A DNA stretch of 64,000 bases from Bradyrhizobium canariense (GCF_018130465.1 NZ_JAFCKJ010000001.1:496001-560000), one strand, 5' to 3'; counted from the first letter of the stretch, positions 51,461 to 60,488 are shown. Numbers and translations: made by a program. The notes: generated by a model not told the origin, from the sequence alone.

Positions 51461-52933
51461 TCAGTCATTGAACAAGGGCGGCGGCACGAACCCGCCGAAC
51501 TCGCGTTCGATCAGCTCGGCGAGCTTCAGCGGCGTGCGGTCCTCGAGGAAGGGCCCGATGATTTGCACGCCGACCGGCAGGCCGGCCTTCGACAGACCGA
51601 GCGGAACAGCCGTTGCCGGCAGGCCCGTCAGCGTGGCGATGCCGGGCCAGGCAAGCTGGTCCGGATAGGCAAAGTCCTTGCCGTCGATGTTGATCCGGCG
51701 CGCCTCCTGCTGCGGCGAATGATCATGCGGATAGGCCGGCGTGGGCATGATCGGGCAGATCACCGCATCGAATGTCCTGAACAAGTGCCGCCATTGCGCG
51801 CGCAGGCCGGCGCGAGCGCCCTCGTCGAACACCCAGGCCTGGTGTGTGCTGGTCATGCCGCGCAGCCGCTCGGCAGACAGGCTCTTGTCCTCTGGCGAGA
51901 GCTGCGCCGCGCCGGCACGCGCACCGGCGAGAATGTCCGGCGGAAGGAAGGCGCCGAGAAAGCCCATCAGCATGCGCATGTAGAGGCGAGAGGCATCCGT
52001 GAAGTCGGGAAACAGCGGGCTTTCGCGCGATATGCTCGCACCGGCGCGCGACAATTGGTCCGCCAGCTTCTCGATCGCGCAGCGAATGTCGGCATTTGCC
52101 GGCAGCAACGGGTGGCTGTCGATCACCAGCACGCGGAAATCCTTCAGCTCGCGGTGTCGCGCCTCCGGCAGCGCAAGCTTGTATCCGATGCCCAGGTCCA
52201 ACGGATCGGGGCCTGCCATCACGTCCAGGAGCAGGAGCAGATCGGTCGCACTCCGCGCCATCGGACCGATCACCGCCATATCGCGCTCCATCGGGATGGC
52301 TGGAAATGGCGGCGGCGTGTGGCCACGCGTTGGGCAGAGATTGTAGGTCGGCTTGTGCGCATAGACCCCGCAATGGAAGGCGGGCACGCGCAGCGAGCCG
52401 CCGATGTCGGACCCGAGCGAGAGTGGTCCGTAGCCTGCCGCGAGCGCCGCGGACGAGCCGCCCGACGAGCCACCCGGCGTGCGGCCGAGATCGAATGGAT
52501 TGTTCGTCGTGCCGTAGATCTCGTTGTAGCTCTGCCAATCCCCGAGCCCAACGGGCACGTTGGTCTTGCCGAGGATGACGCCACCGGCACCCTTCACCCG
52601 CGTGATCGACAGCGCGTCCTCCGCCGGCTTGAAATCCTTCTGCGGCGTCCAGCCCCAGGTCGTGGGCAGGCCGGCGACGTTGTAGGATTCCTTCACCGTG
52701 ACGGGGAGGCCGAGCAGCGGCTTCCGCTCGCCGCGCGCCAATGCGGCGTCCGCCTCGCGCGCGGCGCCAAGCGCGCGATCAAAATCCCGGACGCAGATCG
52801 CATTGACCTTGCCGTCGTGACGTTCGATGCGGTCGATCGCATCCTGGGTGAGCTCGACCGCGGAAACCTTCTTCGCGCTCAACGCGGCCGACAGCTCGAC
52901 CGCGCTCTTGAAGCTCCATTCCGACCTGGCCAC
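51461..52933 (-). CDS. amidase (amidase signature family)
   Basis: 490 residues with the triad Lys81 (GLPVTVKESYNVAG), cis-Ser in TPGGSSGGSSAAL (Ser156/157) and nucleophile Ser180 (GSDIGGSLRVPA). The start is GTG with AGGAG upstream. It is distinct from the transporter-linked amidase at 29472: the core triad matches but the C-terminal half differs and there is no AtzG-like partner. The substrate cannot be told; the gene may act with the hydrolases around it on amides. Confidence 0.9.
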   Translation of the reverse strand: MARSEWSFKSAVELSAALSAKKVSAVELTQDAIDRIERHDGKVNAICVRDFDRALGAAREADAALARGERKPLLGLPVTVKESYNVAGLPTTWGWTPQKDFKPAEDALSITRVKGAGGVILGKTNVPVGLGDWQSYNEIYGTTNNPFDLGRTPGGSSGGSSAALAAGYGPLSLGSDIGGSLRVPAFHCGVYAHKPTYNLCPTRGHTPPPFPAIPMERDMAVIGPMARSATDLLLLLDVMAGPDPLDLGIGYKLALPEARHRELKDFRVLVIDSHPLLPANADIRCAIEKLADQLSRAGASISRESPLFPDFTDASRLYMRMLMGFLGAFLPPDILAGARAGAAQLSPEDKSLSAERLRGMTSTHQAWVFDEGARAGLRAQWRHLFRTFDAVICPIMPTPAYPHDHSPQQEARRINIDGKDFAYPDQLAWPGIATLTGLPATAVPLGLSKAGLPVGVQIIGPFLEDRTPLKLAELIEREFGGFVPPPLFND

Positions 52934-53031
52934 GGCATGCTCCTGCTCTTATTGCCCGGAGGATGATGCGCAGTTTGGCGGAATGCCGCAACGGCTGTTT
53001 GATCGCGATTGATATGCTGGATGCGGACCGC

Positions 53032-54003
53032 CTACGCCGCGCCGATCAATATTCCTACGGCGAGTACTATCGCGCCGCCGAGCACGATCTGGAACACGGC
53101 CTGGAGGAACGGCGTGTCCATGTAGCGTGAGCGGATAAAGGCGATCGCCCACAACTCGAAGAACACGACAATTCCGGCGATTCCCGTCGCGATCCAGAAT
53201 GCGTTGGCCCAGCTATCGGGCACGAGATAGGGCAGGGTGTGCCCAAGCCCGCCGAGCGTCGTCATCAAGCCGCAGGTGAGACCGCGCAGCCAGGGCGAAC
53301 CACGACCGGTCAGCGAGCCGTCGTCGGACAGCGCTTCCGCAAAACCCATGCTGATGCCGGCGCCGATCGAGGCGGCGAGGCCGACCAGAAATGTTTGCCA
53401 GTTCTGATGCGTGGCGAAGGCTGCGGCGAACAGCGGCGCCAGCGTCGAGACGGAGCCATCCATCAGGCCGGCGAGACCTGGCTGCACATATTGCAGCACG
53501 AACATGCGCCGGTTGGTGCGGTCTTCCTCGGCGCGCACGTCTGAACTCAGGATCTGGTCCGTCAGCTTCGCCGCCACCTCTTCGTGGCCTTTCTCGGCTT
53601 CGGCCAGATCGCCGAGCAGGCGGCGCACGCCGACATCCTGCGCCTGTTCGGCGGCCTTCACGTAAAAGCGCTCAGCCTGCAATTCCATTGTCTCGACTTC
53701 CCTGCGGATGGTGTCGAGCGGCAGGTTTTTGGTGAGCCAGACCGGACGGCGGCGCAGGAAGCCTTTGACGTCCTCGCGGCGGATCGGGGGCAAATGCGGA
53801 CCGAAGCGCTGCTCGTACATTTCCAGCAGCATGTGGCGATGGCCGCGCTCTTCCTCGGCCATCTGCTCGAAGATCTTGGCGGAGTCCGGATAGCGCTCCT
53901 TCAGGTCTTCGGCGAAGCTCATGTAGATGCGGCTGTCCTCCTCCTCGGAGGAGATCGCGACCGCAAGCACCTCGCGCTCGGTCAGATCGGCAAAATTCTT
54001 CAC
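53032..54003 (-). CDS. mbfA: membrane-bound ferritin MbfA (iron exporter)
   Basis: 323 residues. The N-terminal ferritin/rubrerythrin-like domain (about 1-165) holds the diiron ligands [30 protein letters not shown] and EAEKGHEEV. The C-terminal part (about 175-323) is a VIT1/CCC1-like membrane domain with [20 protein letters not shown] and about five membrane segments. In Bradyrhizobium japonicum MbfA exports iron and is repressed by Irr under iron limitation. The start codon is GTG. An Irr-box-like palindrome overlaps its promoter. Confidence 0.93.
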   Translation of the reverse strand: MKNFADLTEREVLAVAISSEEEDSRIYMSFAEDLKERYPDSAKIFEQMAEEERGHRHMLLEMYEQRFGPHLPPIRREDVKGFLRRRPVWLTKNLPLDTIRREVETMELQAERFYVKAAEQAQDVGVRRLLGDLAEAEKGHEEVAAKLTDQILSSDVRAEEDRTNRRMFVLQYVQPGLAGLMDGSVSTLAPLFAAAFATHQNWQTFLVGLAASIGAGISMGFAEALSDDGSLTGRGSPWLRGLTCGLMTTLGGLGHTLPYLVPDSWANAFWIATGIAGIVVFFELWAIAFIRSRYMDTPFLQAVFQIVLGGAIVLAVGILIGAA

Positions 54004-54020
54004 GGCGGCCCTGTCTCATC

Positions 54021-54041
54021 AGTTTAGAATAATTCTAAACT
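54021..54041. promoter_or_regulatory. iron control element (Irr box) of mbfA
   Basis: TTTAGAATAATTCTAAA (54023-54039) plus two more matching bases on each side gives a 21-base dyad, perfect except for its single centre base. It fits the iron control element bound by Irr in Bradyrhizobium. It lies 17 bases upstream of the GTG and overlaps the -10 box, as expected for repression. Confidence 0.85.
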
Positions 54042-54069
54042 ATATAGGGCGCCGGGGTTCCCGGGTCAA
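54041..54069 (-). promoter_or_regulatory. mbfA promoter (-35/-10)
   Basis: On the minus strand TTGACC (54069-54064) and TATATA (54046-54041) are separated by exactly 17 bases. The -35 box overlaps the TGA stop of the upstream hydrolase gene (54068-54066). The predicted transcript would start near 54034, inside the Irr box. Confidence 0.7.
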
Positions 54070-55217
54070 ATCACGCCGCGGCTCTTCGCCAGGAAATCGA
54101 GCAGCAGGCGGCTTACCTCGGCCGGCTGCTCCTGCTGCACCCAGTGACCGGCGCCGTCGACGAGGTGGCAGCCGAGCAGCTTCGTGCAGGTCCGCGCCTG
54201 CATCGCCTCGAACACGCCGGGGCGCTGGTAGGTGCCCCAATCCTGCTTGCCGGAGATGAAGCAGGAGGGGACGTCGATGTTGCGGCCGGCCAACAACTGG
54301 AGCTGGCTGTTGAATGCGCCCGACGTGCCACAGCGGTACCATTGCAAGCCGCCCTGGAATCCGGTGCGGCCATATTCGGCGCTGTAATAGGCGAGCTCGC
54401 GGTCGGGCAGCCATCGATTGGCAGCGATCGCGGCCGGCGAGGGCATCTCCTTCGCGACCGTCTCGGCCATGGTCTCGTTCAGGTCCATCACATAATAGGT
54501 CGGCAGCTTCGCCAGCTCGTTCGCCGACCAGGATTTCAGCGGGTACGGCCTGTTGTCGGTCCAATCCGCGCTCTTGTGATGATAGTAGGCGCGCAGGAAA
54601 TCGTGCACGCCTTGCGGCGCGCGGTGCAAGTCTGCATTCGCCGGGCGCGTCGCATAGTACCACTGATAATGCTTGCGCGGACGCGGCAAGGCGGCGAGCT
54701 CGCGATGCACGGGGTCTTCGGCCGGTGGCTTTGCCGGCGTGTCGATCGTGTTGAACGGCAGCGGCGGCGCTCCGCCGAACGGCGCACTCATCATCGCCAC
54801 CGAACGAAACACGTCGGGCCGCATCAGAGCGCACCAGGCCGCGACCGGGCTGCCGTAATCATGTCCGACCACATCGACCTGCCTGTAACCGAATGCCGAC
54901 ACCAGCCCGAGTGCATCCCGCACCAGGTTGAAGAGCGAAAACGGCGTGAGATCGCCGTCGTACTCCGCGCTCCATCCCGTCGTCCGGCCATAGCCGCGCT
55001 GGTCCGGGGCGATCACGTGATAGCCGGCCGAGCTAAGCGCCGGCATCACCTTGCGCCAGGAGAAGGCGAGCTCGGGAAAGCCGTGCAGCAGCAGGATGCA
55101 GGGCCGGCCCTTGGTCTCGAAGCCGGCCTCCAGCACATGCATGCGCAAGCCGTTGATTCCGTCGACATAGCGTGAGCGGATGCCGGCGGGGAGCGGGATG
55201 TCGGGGAGCGTGGTCAT
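54066..55217 (-). CDS. alpha/beta-hydrolase, epoxide-hydrolase-like
   Basis: 383 residues from ATG with GGAGGAAACG upstream. The fold shows LLLHGFPELAFSWRKVMPAL (HGxP oxyanion motif), the nucleophile elbow GHDYGSPVAAW with Asp as nucleophile, and a final His in GAGHWVQQEQP. Asp in the elbow (GHDYG) marks an epoxide hydrolase/haloalkane dehalogenase-type enzyme. Length is slightly above the 290-330 usual because of a cap insertion. The frame upstream of the ATG lies in an inverted repeat. Confidence 0.85.
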   Translation of the reverse strand: MTTLPDIPLPAGIRSRYVDGINGLRMHVLEAGFETKGRPCILLLHGFPELAFSWRKVMPALSSAGYHVIAPDQRGYGRTTGWSAEYDGDLTPFSLFNLVRDALGLVSAFGYRQVDVVGHDYGSPVAAWCALMRPDVFRSVAMMSAPFGGAPPLPFNTIDTPAKPPAEDPVHRELAALPRPRKHYQWYYATRPANADLHRAPQGVHDFLRAYYHHKSADWTDNRPYPLKSWSANELAKLPTYYVMDLNETMAETVAKEMPSPAAIAANRWLPDRELAYYSAEYGRTGFQGGLQWYRCGTSGAFNSQLQLLAGRNIDVPSCFISGKQDWGTYQRPGVFEAMQARTCTKLLGCHLVDGAGHWVQQEQPAEVSRLLLDFLAKSRGVI

Positions 55218-55241
55218 CGTTTCCTCCACTCGGGTGGAATC

Positions 55242-55334
55242 GTAGGGTGGGCAAAGGCGCGCGCTTCGCGCGCCGTGCCCACCCTTCTTCAACGCGTCTG
55301 GCACGGTGGGCACGCTTCGCTTTGCCCACCCTAC
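55242..55334. repeat. inverted repeat, family B copy 2
   Basis: Ends GTAGGGTGGGCAAAG and CTTTGCCCACCCTAC are identical to those at 43217-43303. The middle differs: a GGCGCGCGCTTCGCGCGCC hairpin is present here and absent there. It separates the hydrolase and MBL genes, which lie on the same strand. Confidence 0.85.
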
Positions 55335-55349
55335 AATTGCGGCATCTCG

Positions 55350-56219
55350 TTAAACCGCCGCGCAAATAAACCCGCTGCCCTTGCGCCGGATCTTGCCCAC
55401 CGACGGTGACGGGAAATGCGCGGTGCAGCACAGCGTATCGGTGTCGCAATAGCGCTCCAGAAAACTGCGGCGCGTGGTTGCCGCCTTCGCCTGATCGACG
55501 TCGAACTTGATCGACAGTTCCGGATAAAGCGTCTGCAACGGCGAATGCATGAGGTCGCCAGAGAACACGGCATCGTCCTTGCCACGGCCCATGGTCACAG
55601 CGATATGGCCGGGCGTGTGACCGGGCGTCGGCAGGATGCGGACGTGATCGCCGATCTGGTGGTCGTTGCCGACGAGCTCGTGGCGTTTGGCCTCGACCAC
55701 CGGCAGCACGCTGTCCACGAAGGGCGGAATCTCCGTCTTCGCATTCTGCTCCGACCAATGGTCGAATTCCTGCTTGGCAAAGACGTAGCGCGCGTTGGGG
55801 AAGGTCGGCACCCAGCGGCCGTTCTCCAGCCGCGTATTCCAGCCGACATGGTCGACATGCAGATGCGTGCACATCACGAAGTCGATGTCGTCGACCGTGA
55901 ACCCGGCGGCGTTGAGGCCGCGCAGGTAGGTGTCGTCGGTCTTCATGTTCCATTTCGGCCGCTGCGGCCGTGGCTTGTCGTTGCCGATGCAGCTGTCGAC
56001 CAGAATGGTGTGATGCGGCGTCTTGATCACGTAGGACTGGAAGCACAGCATCAATGTGTCGCTGTCATCCAGGGCTTTCGCCTCCCTCATCCACGCCCGG
56101 TTCTCGGCCAGCAGCTCCGGTGTCAACCCCGGCAACATCTCCAGTGCCGGCACGAACGAGGTTTCCTGTTCGACGACGCGATGGATGGTGAGGTCGCCGA
56201 CCGAGTATTTAAGGCTCAT
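55350..56219 (-). CDS. MBL-fold metallo-hydrolase
   Basis: 289 residues. The zinc motif HxHxDH is CTHLHVDHVGWNT (near residue 120), the second His site is PGHTPGHIAVTM, followed by FSGDLMHSP and a last His in CTAHFPSPSVG. GGGGAG precedes the ATG. It is a paralogue of the MBL gene at 58067 and shares the phrase WVPTFPNARYVF with it. Relatives include lactonases and organophosphate hydrolases; no signal peptide is seen. Confidence 0.9.
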   Translation of the reverse strand: MSLKYSVGDLTIHRVVEQETSFVPALEMLPGLTPELLAENRAWMREAKALDDSDTLMLCFQSYVIKTPHHTILVDSCIGNDKPRPQRPKWNMKTDDTYLRGLNAAGFTVDDIDFVMCTHLHVDHVGWNTRLENGRWVPTFPNARYVFAKQEFDHWSEQNAKTEIPPFVDSVLPVVEAKRHELVGNDHQIGDHVRILPTPGHTPGHIAVTMGRGKDDAVFSGDLMHSPLQTLYPELSIKFDVDQAKAATTRRSFLERYCDTDTLCCTAHFPSPSVGKIRRKGSGFICAAV

Positions 56220-56234
56220 GAGGACTCCCCAGAT

Positions 56235-56846
56235 TTAAGCCGCGGGCGGCACCGAGATCTTGACCGAGGGCCGTTCCAGCATCTTCTGGTGGAAGGCGTC
56301 GAGCTTCGGATAGGCCTTGCGCCAGCCGCAATCGGCGAAGCGGAAGTCGGCATAACCGAGCACGCAAACGAGGCCGATCTGCGAGATGTCGAACGGGCCG
56401 TTCAGCACTTCGGGCATGTTCTCGAACCGCGCCATGCCGGTCCAGGCCCGATTCCAATGGTCGTCCGACCACGCCTGCCATTGCAGGCCCTGCGGCCGCA
56501 CCATCTTCTCGTAGCGGCACAGCAGCATGGAATCGAGCATGCCGTTGATCAGGGAATGATTGGTCTTGGCCTTCCAGCGCCGCGGACCGTAATCGGGGAT
56601 CAGGCTGCCGCCGGCCATCTCGTTGAGATATTCGACGATGACGTAAGAGTCCAGGATGACATCGCCGTCATTGGTGATCAGCACCGGCAGCTTCTTCAGC
56701 GGCGTGATGCGCGAATAGTCCTCGTTGACCGTGCCGGGCGCGACGGTCGCCGGCGTCAGCTCGATCTTGTCGATCAGCCCGAGCTCGATCGCGGCGATGC
56801 GCACCTTGCGGGCGAAGGGCGAGGCGGGGGAGAAGGTGAGCTTCAT
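56235..56846 (-). CDS. glutathione S-transferase
   Basis: 203 residues: an N-terminal thioredoxin-like domain begins MKLTFSPASPFARKVRIAA with Ser as likely catalytic residue, followed by the glutathione site VILDSYVIVEYL. The helical C-terminal domain covers residues 90-203. The gene follows the MBL gene start by 15 bases on the same strand and the next gene lies beyond an inverted repeat. It fits a detoxification or catabolic role. Confidence 0.88.
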   Translation of the reverse strand: MKLTFSPASPFARKVRIAAIELGLIDKIELTPATVAPGTVNEDYSRITPLKKLPVLITNDGDVILDSYVIVEYLNEMAGGSLIPDYGPRRWKAKTNHSLINGMLDSMLLCRYEKMVRPQGLQWQAWSDDHWNRAWTGMARFENMPEVLNGPFDISQIGLVCVLGYADFRFADCGWRKAYPKLDAFHQKMLERPSVKISVPPAA

Positions 56847-56871
56847 GGGAAATAACCTCTATCCAGACAGA

Positions 56872-57026
56872 CGGTCCTCATCCTGAGGAGCGCGCCCCTT
56901 GGCGCGCGTCTCGAAGGATGGACAACGAGGGATATTCTCTCGTCACCCGGCGCGAACGTCGGGTGACCGTGGTCTTGGCGCACCCTTCGAGACGCGCGCG
57001 TTGCGCGCTCCTCAGGATGAGGACCG
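56872..57026. repeat. intergenic inverted repeat
   Basis: CGGTCCTCATCCTGAGGAGC on the left is matched by GCTCCTCAGGATGAGGACCG on the right, a 20-base perfect inverse. Inner arms GCGCGTCTCGAAGG and CCTTCGAGACGCGC extend it. It fills the gap before the hydrolase family gene. Confidence 0.85.
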
Positions 57027-57032
57027 AGGGGC

Positions 57033-57875
57033 TTACGCCGCGACGATCTCCTGGCGCTGCTCGCCGAGGCCCTCGATGCCGAGCGTGATGACGTCGCCGA
57101 CATTGAGGAAGGTCGGCGGCTTCATGCCGAGGCCGACGCCCGGCGGGGTGCCGGTCGTGATGATGTCGCCCGGCAGCAGCGTCATGAACTGCGAGACATA
57201 GGAGATGCACTTGGCCATCGAGAAGATCATGGTCTTGGTCGAGCCGGTCTGGCGGCGCTGGCCGTTGACGTCGAGCCACATCGGCAGGTTCTGCACGTCC
57301 TTGATCTCGTCCTTGGTGGCGAGCCAGGGGCCGAGCGGTCCGAACGTGTCGTGCGACTTGCCCTTGGTCCACTGACCCAGGCGCTCGATCTGGAAGGCGC
57401 GCTCGGAGACGTCGTTGCAGACGCAGTAGCCGGCGACGTGGTTGAGCGCGTCGGCTTCCGAGACGTATTTTGCGCGGGTGCCGATGATCGCGGCGATCTC
57501 GACCTCCCAGTCAAGCTTGGTCGAGCCGCGCGGCTTCTCGACGGCGTCGTTCGGGCCGGACAGCGAGGTGTTGGCCTTCATGAAAATGATCGGCTCGCTC
57601 GGGATCTCCGCGCCGGTCTCCTTGGCATGGTCGCTGTAGTTGAGGCCGATCGCCACGAATTTCGACATGCCGGTGACGGGGGCGCCGAACCGCGGCTTGC
57701 CGGAGACGGCGGGCAGCGAGGCGGGATCGAGCGCCGCCAGCTTCTTCAGGCTGTCGGGCGAATAGGCCTCGCCGGTCAGGTCCTTCACATGCGCCGACAG
57801 GTCGCGCAATTGGCCGGATTTGTCGATCAGGCCGGGCTTTTCCGCACCCTTCTCGCCATAACGAACAAGCTTCAT
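57033..57875 (-). CDS. fumarylacetoacetate hydrolase family protein
   Basis: 280 residues. Metal ligands are in LDWEVEIAAIIG and CNDVSERAFQ, and the GxNYSDHAKE motif is near residue 84. It is closest to the 2,4-diketo-3-deoxy-L-fuconate hydrolase/ureidoglycolate lyase-like group. AGGGAGAAACGAGA precedes the ATG; the frame runs further upstream as shadow. It suggests cleavage of a diketo acid at the end of an aromatic or sugar-acid pathway. Confidence 0.88.
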   Translation of the reverse strand: MKLVRYGEKGAEKPGLIDKSGQLRDLSAHVKDLTGEAYSPDSLKKLAALDPASLPAVSGKPRFGAPVTGMSKFVAIGLNYSDHAKETGAEIPSEPIIFMKANTSLSGPNDAVEKPRGSTKLDWEVEIAAIIGTRAKYVSEADALNHVAGYCVCNDVSERAFQIERLGQWTKGKSHDTFGPLGPWLATKDEIKDVQNLPMWLDVNGQRRQTGSTKTMIFSMAKCISYVSQFMTLLPGDIITTGTPPGVGLGMKPPTFLNVGDVITLGIEGLGEQRQEIVAA

Positions 57876-57993
57876 TCTCGTTTCTCCCTGGAATGGACCG
57901 ATCGGTTGAACAGCTTCATGGAACAGGGCGGCGGGAAATTCAACCGCCCAAAGAGAGGCGCATTGCAGCCCTCTCAATTCGGGAGGTGCCTCC

Positions 57994-58061
57994 GTGTCCC
58001 GGACGCGGTGCAGCCTAGGCGATGCGTAGCATCGTCCGGCAACGCTGCTCAGCCGGGGCAC
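57994..58061. repeat. small inverted repeat
   Basis: GTGTCCCGG (57994-58002) and CCGGGGCAC (58053-58061) match as an inverse with one mismatch; inner arms GATGCG/GCATC are also visible. It lies immediately before the MBL gene end. Confidence 0.55.
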
Positions 58062-58066
58062 GAGAC

Positions 58067-58915
58067 CTAGTCCAGCGCCTCGAACCTGAACGCGTCCCCA
58101 TCCCGCCTGATATGCCCGGCCGAAAAATGCCCGCCGATCACCAGCGTCGGGGTGTCGGCAAACCGGCCGAACAATTGGCGGCGCGTCGCGGCAGATTGGC
58201 TCTGATCGGAATCCGCGGTCGAGGACCAGCCGGGATGCGCCATCTGGCAGGGATGATGGGCGACATCGCCCGTCAGCAGTCCCTGCTCGCCGTCCGACTG
58301 GATCAAAATGCTCATATGCCCGGGGCTGTGGCCGGGGGTCGGGATCATGCTGATCTCGTCGCTTAGCCGGTGGTCGCCCGGGATCAACTCGGCCCGGTCG
58401 GCATCGACGATCGGCTTCACGGAATCGCCAAATACGGCCTGCTTGTCCGACTCGGTGGAATGGTCGCGCCAATGCTCATACTCGGTCTTGCCGAAGACAT
58501 AACGCGCGTTGGGGAAGGTTGGCACCCATTTGCCGCCGACCAGCTTCGTGTTCCAGCCGACATGATCGACGTGAAGATGCGTGCACAGCACGGTGTCGAT
58601 GCTCTCGGGCGGAAAGCCCGCCGCAATCATCGTCTCCAGGAACGGTGTGGTGCGATTGTTCCAGGTCGGGACGTTGCGGCCCTGCTTGTCGTTGCCAAGT
58701 CCAGTATCGACCACGATGCGGCGCGAGGGGGTCTCCACCACCAGCGAATGGATCGACATCTTCAGCCGGCCTTCTTCGGTGGCGAAATGTGGGATCAGCC
58801 AGGGCAGCTTCCGGATTTCATCGTTGGTCGCTGCCGGCAGGATGAAGCGGGTTGAACCGACCGTCTCCATTTCGACGATTTTCGTGATCCTGACCTTGCC
58901 GACTGTCCACTGCAT
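58067..58915 (-). CDS. MBL-fold metallo-hydrolase (paralogue)
   Basis: 282 residues from ATG MQWTVGKVRITKIVE, with 20 more codons upstream rejected. The zinc sites are CTHLHVDHVGWNT, PGHSPGHMSIL and LTGDVAHHP. It shares the WVPTFPNARYVFGKTEYEHW phrase with the MBL gene at 55350. An IVVDTGLGNDKQGR loop sits before the first zinc motif. Same strand as the preceding FAH, GST and MBL genes, so these may form one long transcript interrupted by repeats. Confidence 0.9.
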   Translation of the reverse strand: MQWTVGKVRITKIVEMETVGSTRFILPAATNDEIRKLPWLIPHFATEEGRLKMSIHSLVVETPSRRIVVDTGLGNDKQGRNVPTWNNRTTPFLETMIAAGFPPESIDTVLCTHLHVDHVGWNTKLVGGKWVPTFPNARYVFGKTEYEHWRDHSTESDKQAVFGDSVKPIVDADRAELIPGDHRLSDEISMIPTPGHSPGHMSILIQSDGEQGLLTGDVAHHPCQMAHPGWSSTADSDQSQSAATRRQLFGRFADTPTLVIGGHFSAGHIRRDGDAFRFEALD

Positions 58916-59037
58916 CCGGATCCCCGACGTTCTTGCTTTGGGCGGAACATGCCCACTTTCCGCCATCTGGCGCAATGGATCATCTGACGCGGTGCGGCGT
59001 TATCGCGGGAACCCCAGGGAAAGCCAAAGGGCCAGCC

Positions 59038-59529
59038 ATGCCAGAGCCAGACATGCCAGAGCTTGCAATTTCCGCGGAGAAGATCGCCTTCATCATCGAG
59101 AAGGCGCGTGAATTCGACGTCAAGCAGGCGGATTCCGATCCGGATTCCGGCTCGAATGCGACTGATGACGATGCAGTCGACGTCCTCGAGGATGACGGCT
59201 CCGATCCGGTCGTCAACGAACTCGGAAGTTTCATCGTCGCCATGAACGAGGACGAGCAGATCGATCTCGTCACGCTGACCTGGCTCGGCCGCGGCGACGG
59301 CACGATCGACGACTGGAACGATTTGCGCGCACGCGCCGTGGAGGCGCGCGCCGAGTATCGCAGTCCCCGGCGCGAAACGGCGCATTATCTGCTCGGTGAA
59401 CCGATGCTGGGTGATCTGCTCGCCGACGGGCTCGACGAATTCGGCATCGACTGGACCGACGAGCGGATCACCGCCGATTCCTCCGGTCCCAGCGAGCGGG
59501 AGGAGGACGAGATCACGAAGCAGCGATGA
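59038..59529 (+). CDS. DUF3775 domain protein
   Basis: 163 residues, strongly acidic. The N-terminal part contains a low-complexity D/S/E stretch (residues 25-60). The DUF3775 core is IVAMNEDEQIDLVTLTWLGR followed by RARAVEARAEYRSPRRETAHYLLGEPMLGDLL. Start: ATG with AAAGGG upstream; a second ATG five codons on is possible. Function is unknown in the family. It is divergent from the MBL gene. Confidence 0.75.
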   Translation: MPEPDMPELAISAEKIAFIIEKAREFDVKQADSDPDSGSNATDDDAVDVLEDDGSDPVVNELGSFIVAMNEDEQIDLVTLTWLGRGDGTIDDWNDLRARAVEARAEYRSPRRETAHYLLGEPMLGDLLADGLDEFGIDWTDERITADSSGPSEREEDEITKQR

Positions 59530-59544
59530 TCTCGTCAGGGTGAT

Positions 59545-59568
59545 CTCTCCCCGCAGGAACGGGGAGAG
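59545..59568. terminator. hairpin between convergent genes
   Basis: CTCTCCCCG (59545-59553) and CGGGGAGAG (59560-59568) are a perfect inverse around CAGGAA. It lies between the convergent DUF3775 and SDR genes. Confidence 0.6.
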
Positions 59569-59582
59569 AGAGCGAAGCAGCC

Positions 59583-60365
59583 TTACAGCGTGCCGGGGAA
59601 GGCACCGCCGTCGAGCAAAAGGTTCTGTCCGGTGATGAAGCCGGCTCTGCTGCCGCACAGGAAGGCGCAGGCATAGCCGAACTCGTCGGGGTCGCCGAAG
59701 CGGCCCGCGGGATTGAGCTTGGCGCGCTCGGCCAGAACCTGGTCCGGCGTGATGCCGCGCTTCTCGGATTCCCCCTTCGCGGTGCTGCGCAGGCGGTCGG
59801 TCTCGAACGGGCCCGGCAACAGGCCGTTGATGGTGACGTTGTTGATCACGGTCTTGCGCGACAGGCCGGCGATGAAGCCGGTGAGGCCGGCGCGCGCGCC
59901 GTTGGAGAGACCGAGAATGTCGATCGGCGCCTTCACCGCGGCCGAGGTGATGTTGACGATGCGGCCGAACTTGCGCGCCATCATGCCGTCCACGGTCGAT
60001 TTGATCAGCTCGATCGGGGTCAGCATGTTGGCGTCGATCGCCTTGATCCAGTCGTCGCGGGTCCAGTTGCGGAAATCGCCGGGCGGCGGTCCGCCGGCAT
60101 TGTTGATCAGGATATCGGGCTCGGGGCAGGCCTTCAGCACGGCCTCGCGGCCCGCCGGCGTCGTGATGTCGCCGACGATCTCGGTGACCGTCACATCAGG
60201 ATAGGCCTTGCGGATGTCGTCGGCCGTCTTCTTCAGGGCCTCGGCGCCGCGCGCCGTCAGCGTGACGTGAACGCCGGCCTCGGCCAGCGAGATGGCGCAG
60301 GCGCGGCCGAGGCCCTTGCTGGATGCGCAGACGATGGCGCGGCGACCTTTGATCCCAAGATCCAC
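59583..60365 (-). CDS. SDR-family protein with atypical active site
   Basis: 260 residues. The nucleotide loop is VCASSKGLGRACAI and the NAG motif is INNAGGPPPG. The Ser motif is NITSAAVKAP, but the YxxxK motif is replaced: the stretch reads GLSNGARAGLTGF, giving Ser where Tyr and Arg where Lys are expected. The C-terminal dimer region ends TGQNLLLDGGAFPG as usual. The start is GTG after GGGAG. It may have lost oxidoreductase activity or use another mechanism. Confidence 0.85.
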   Translation of the reverse strand: MDLGIKGRRAIVCASSKGLGRACAISLAEAGVHVTLTARGAEALKKTADDIRKAYPDVTVTEIVGDITTPAGREAVLKACPEPDILINNAGGPPPGDFRNWTRDDWIKAIDANMLTPIELIKSTVDGMMARKFGRIVNITSAAVKAPIDILGLSNGARAGLTGFIAGLSRKTVINNVTINGLLPGPFETDRLRSTAKGESEKRGITPDQVLAERAKLNPAGRFGDPDEFGYACAFLCGSRAGFITGQNLLLDGGAFPGTL

Positions 60366-60488
60366 TGTTTCACTCCCGTAATGTCAGGCAGGTTTTTAGA
60401 GCCGCTACTCTAGCCAACCTTGGCGCCGCTGATAAGGGACGGGCTCGCATCAAAATGCATGCGCGCTCGCGCGGCGATGCAAATGTGC

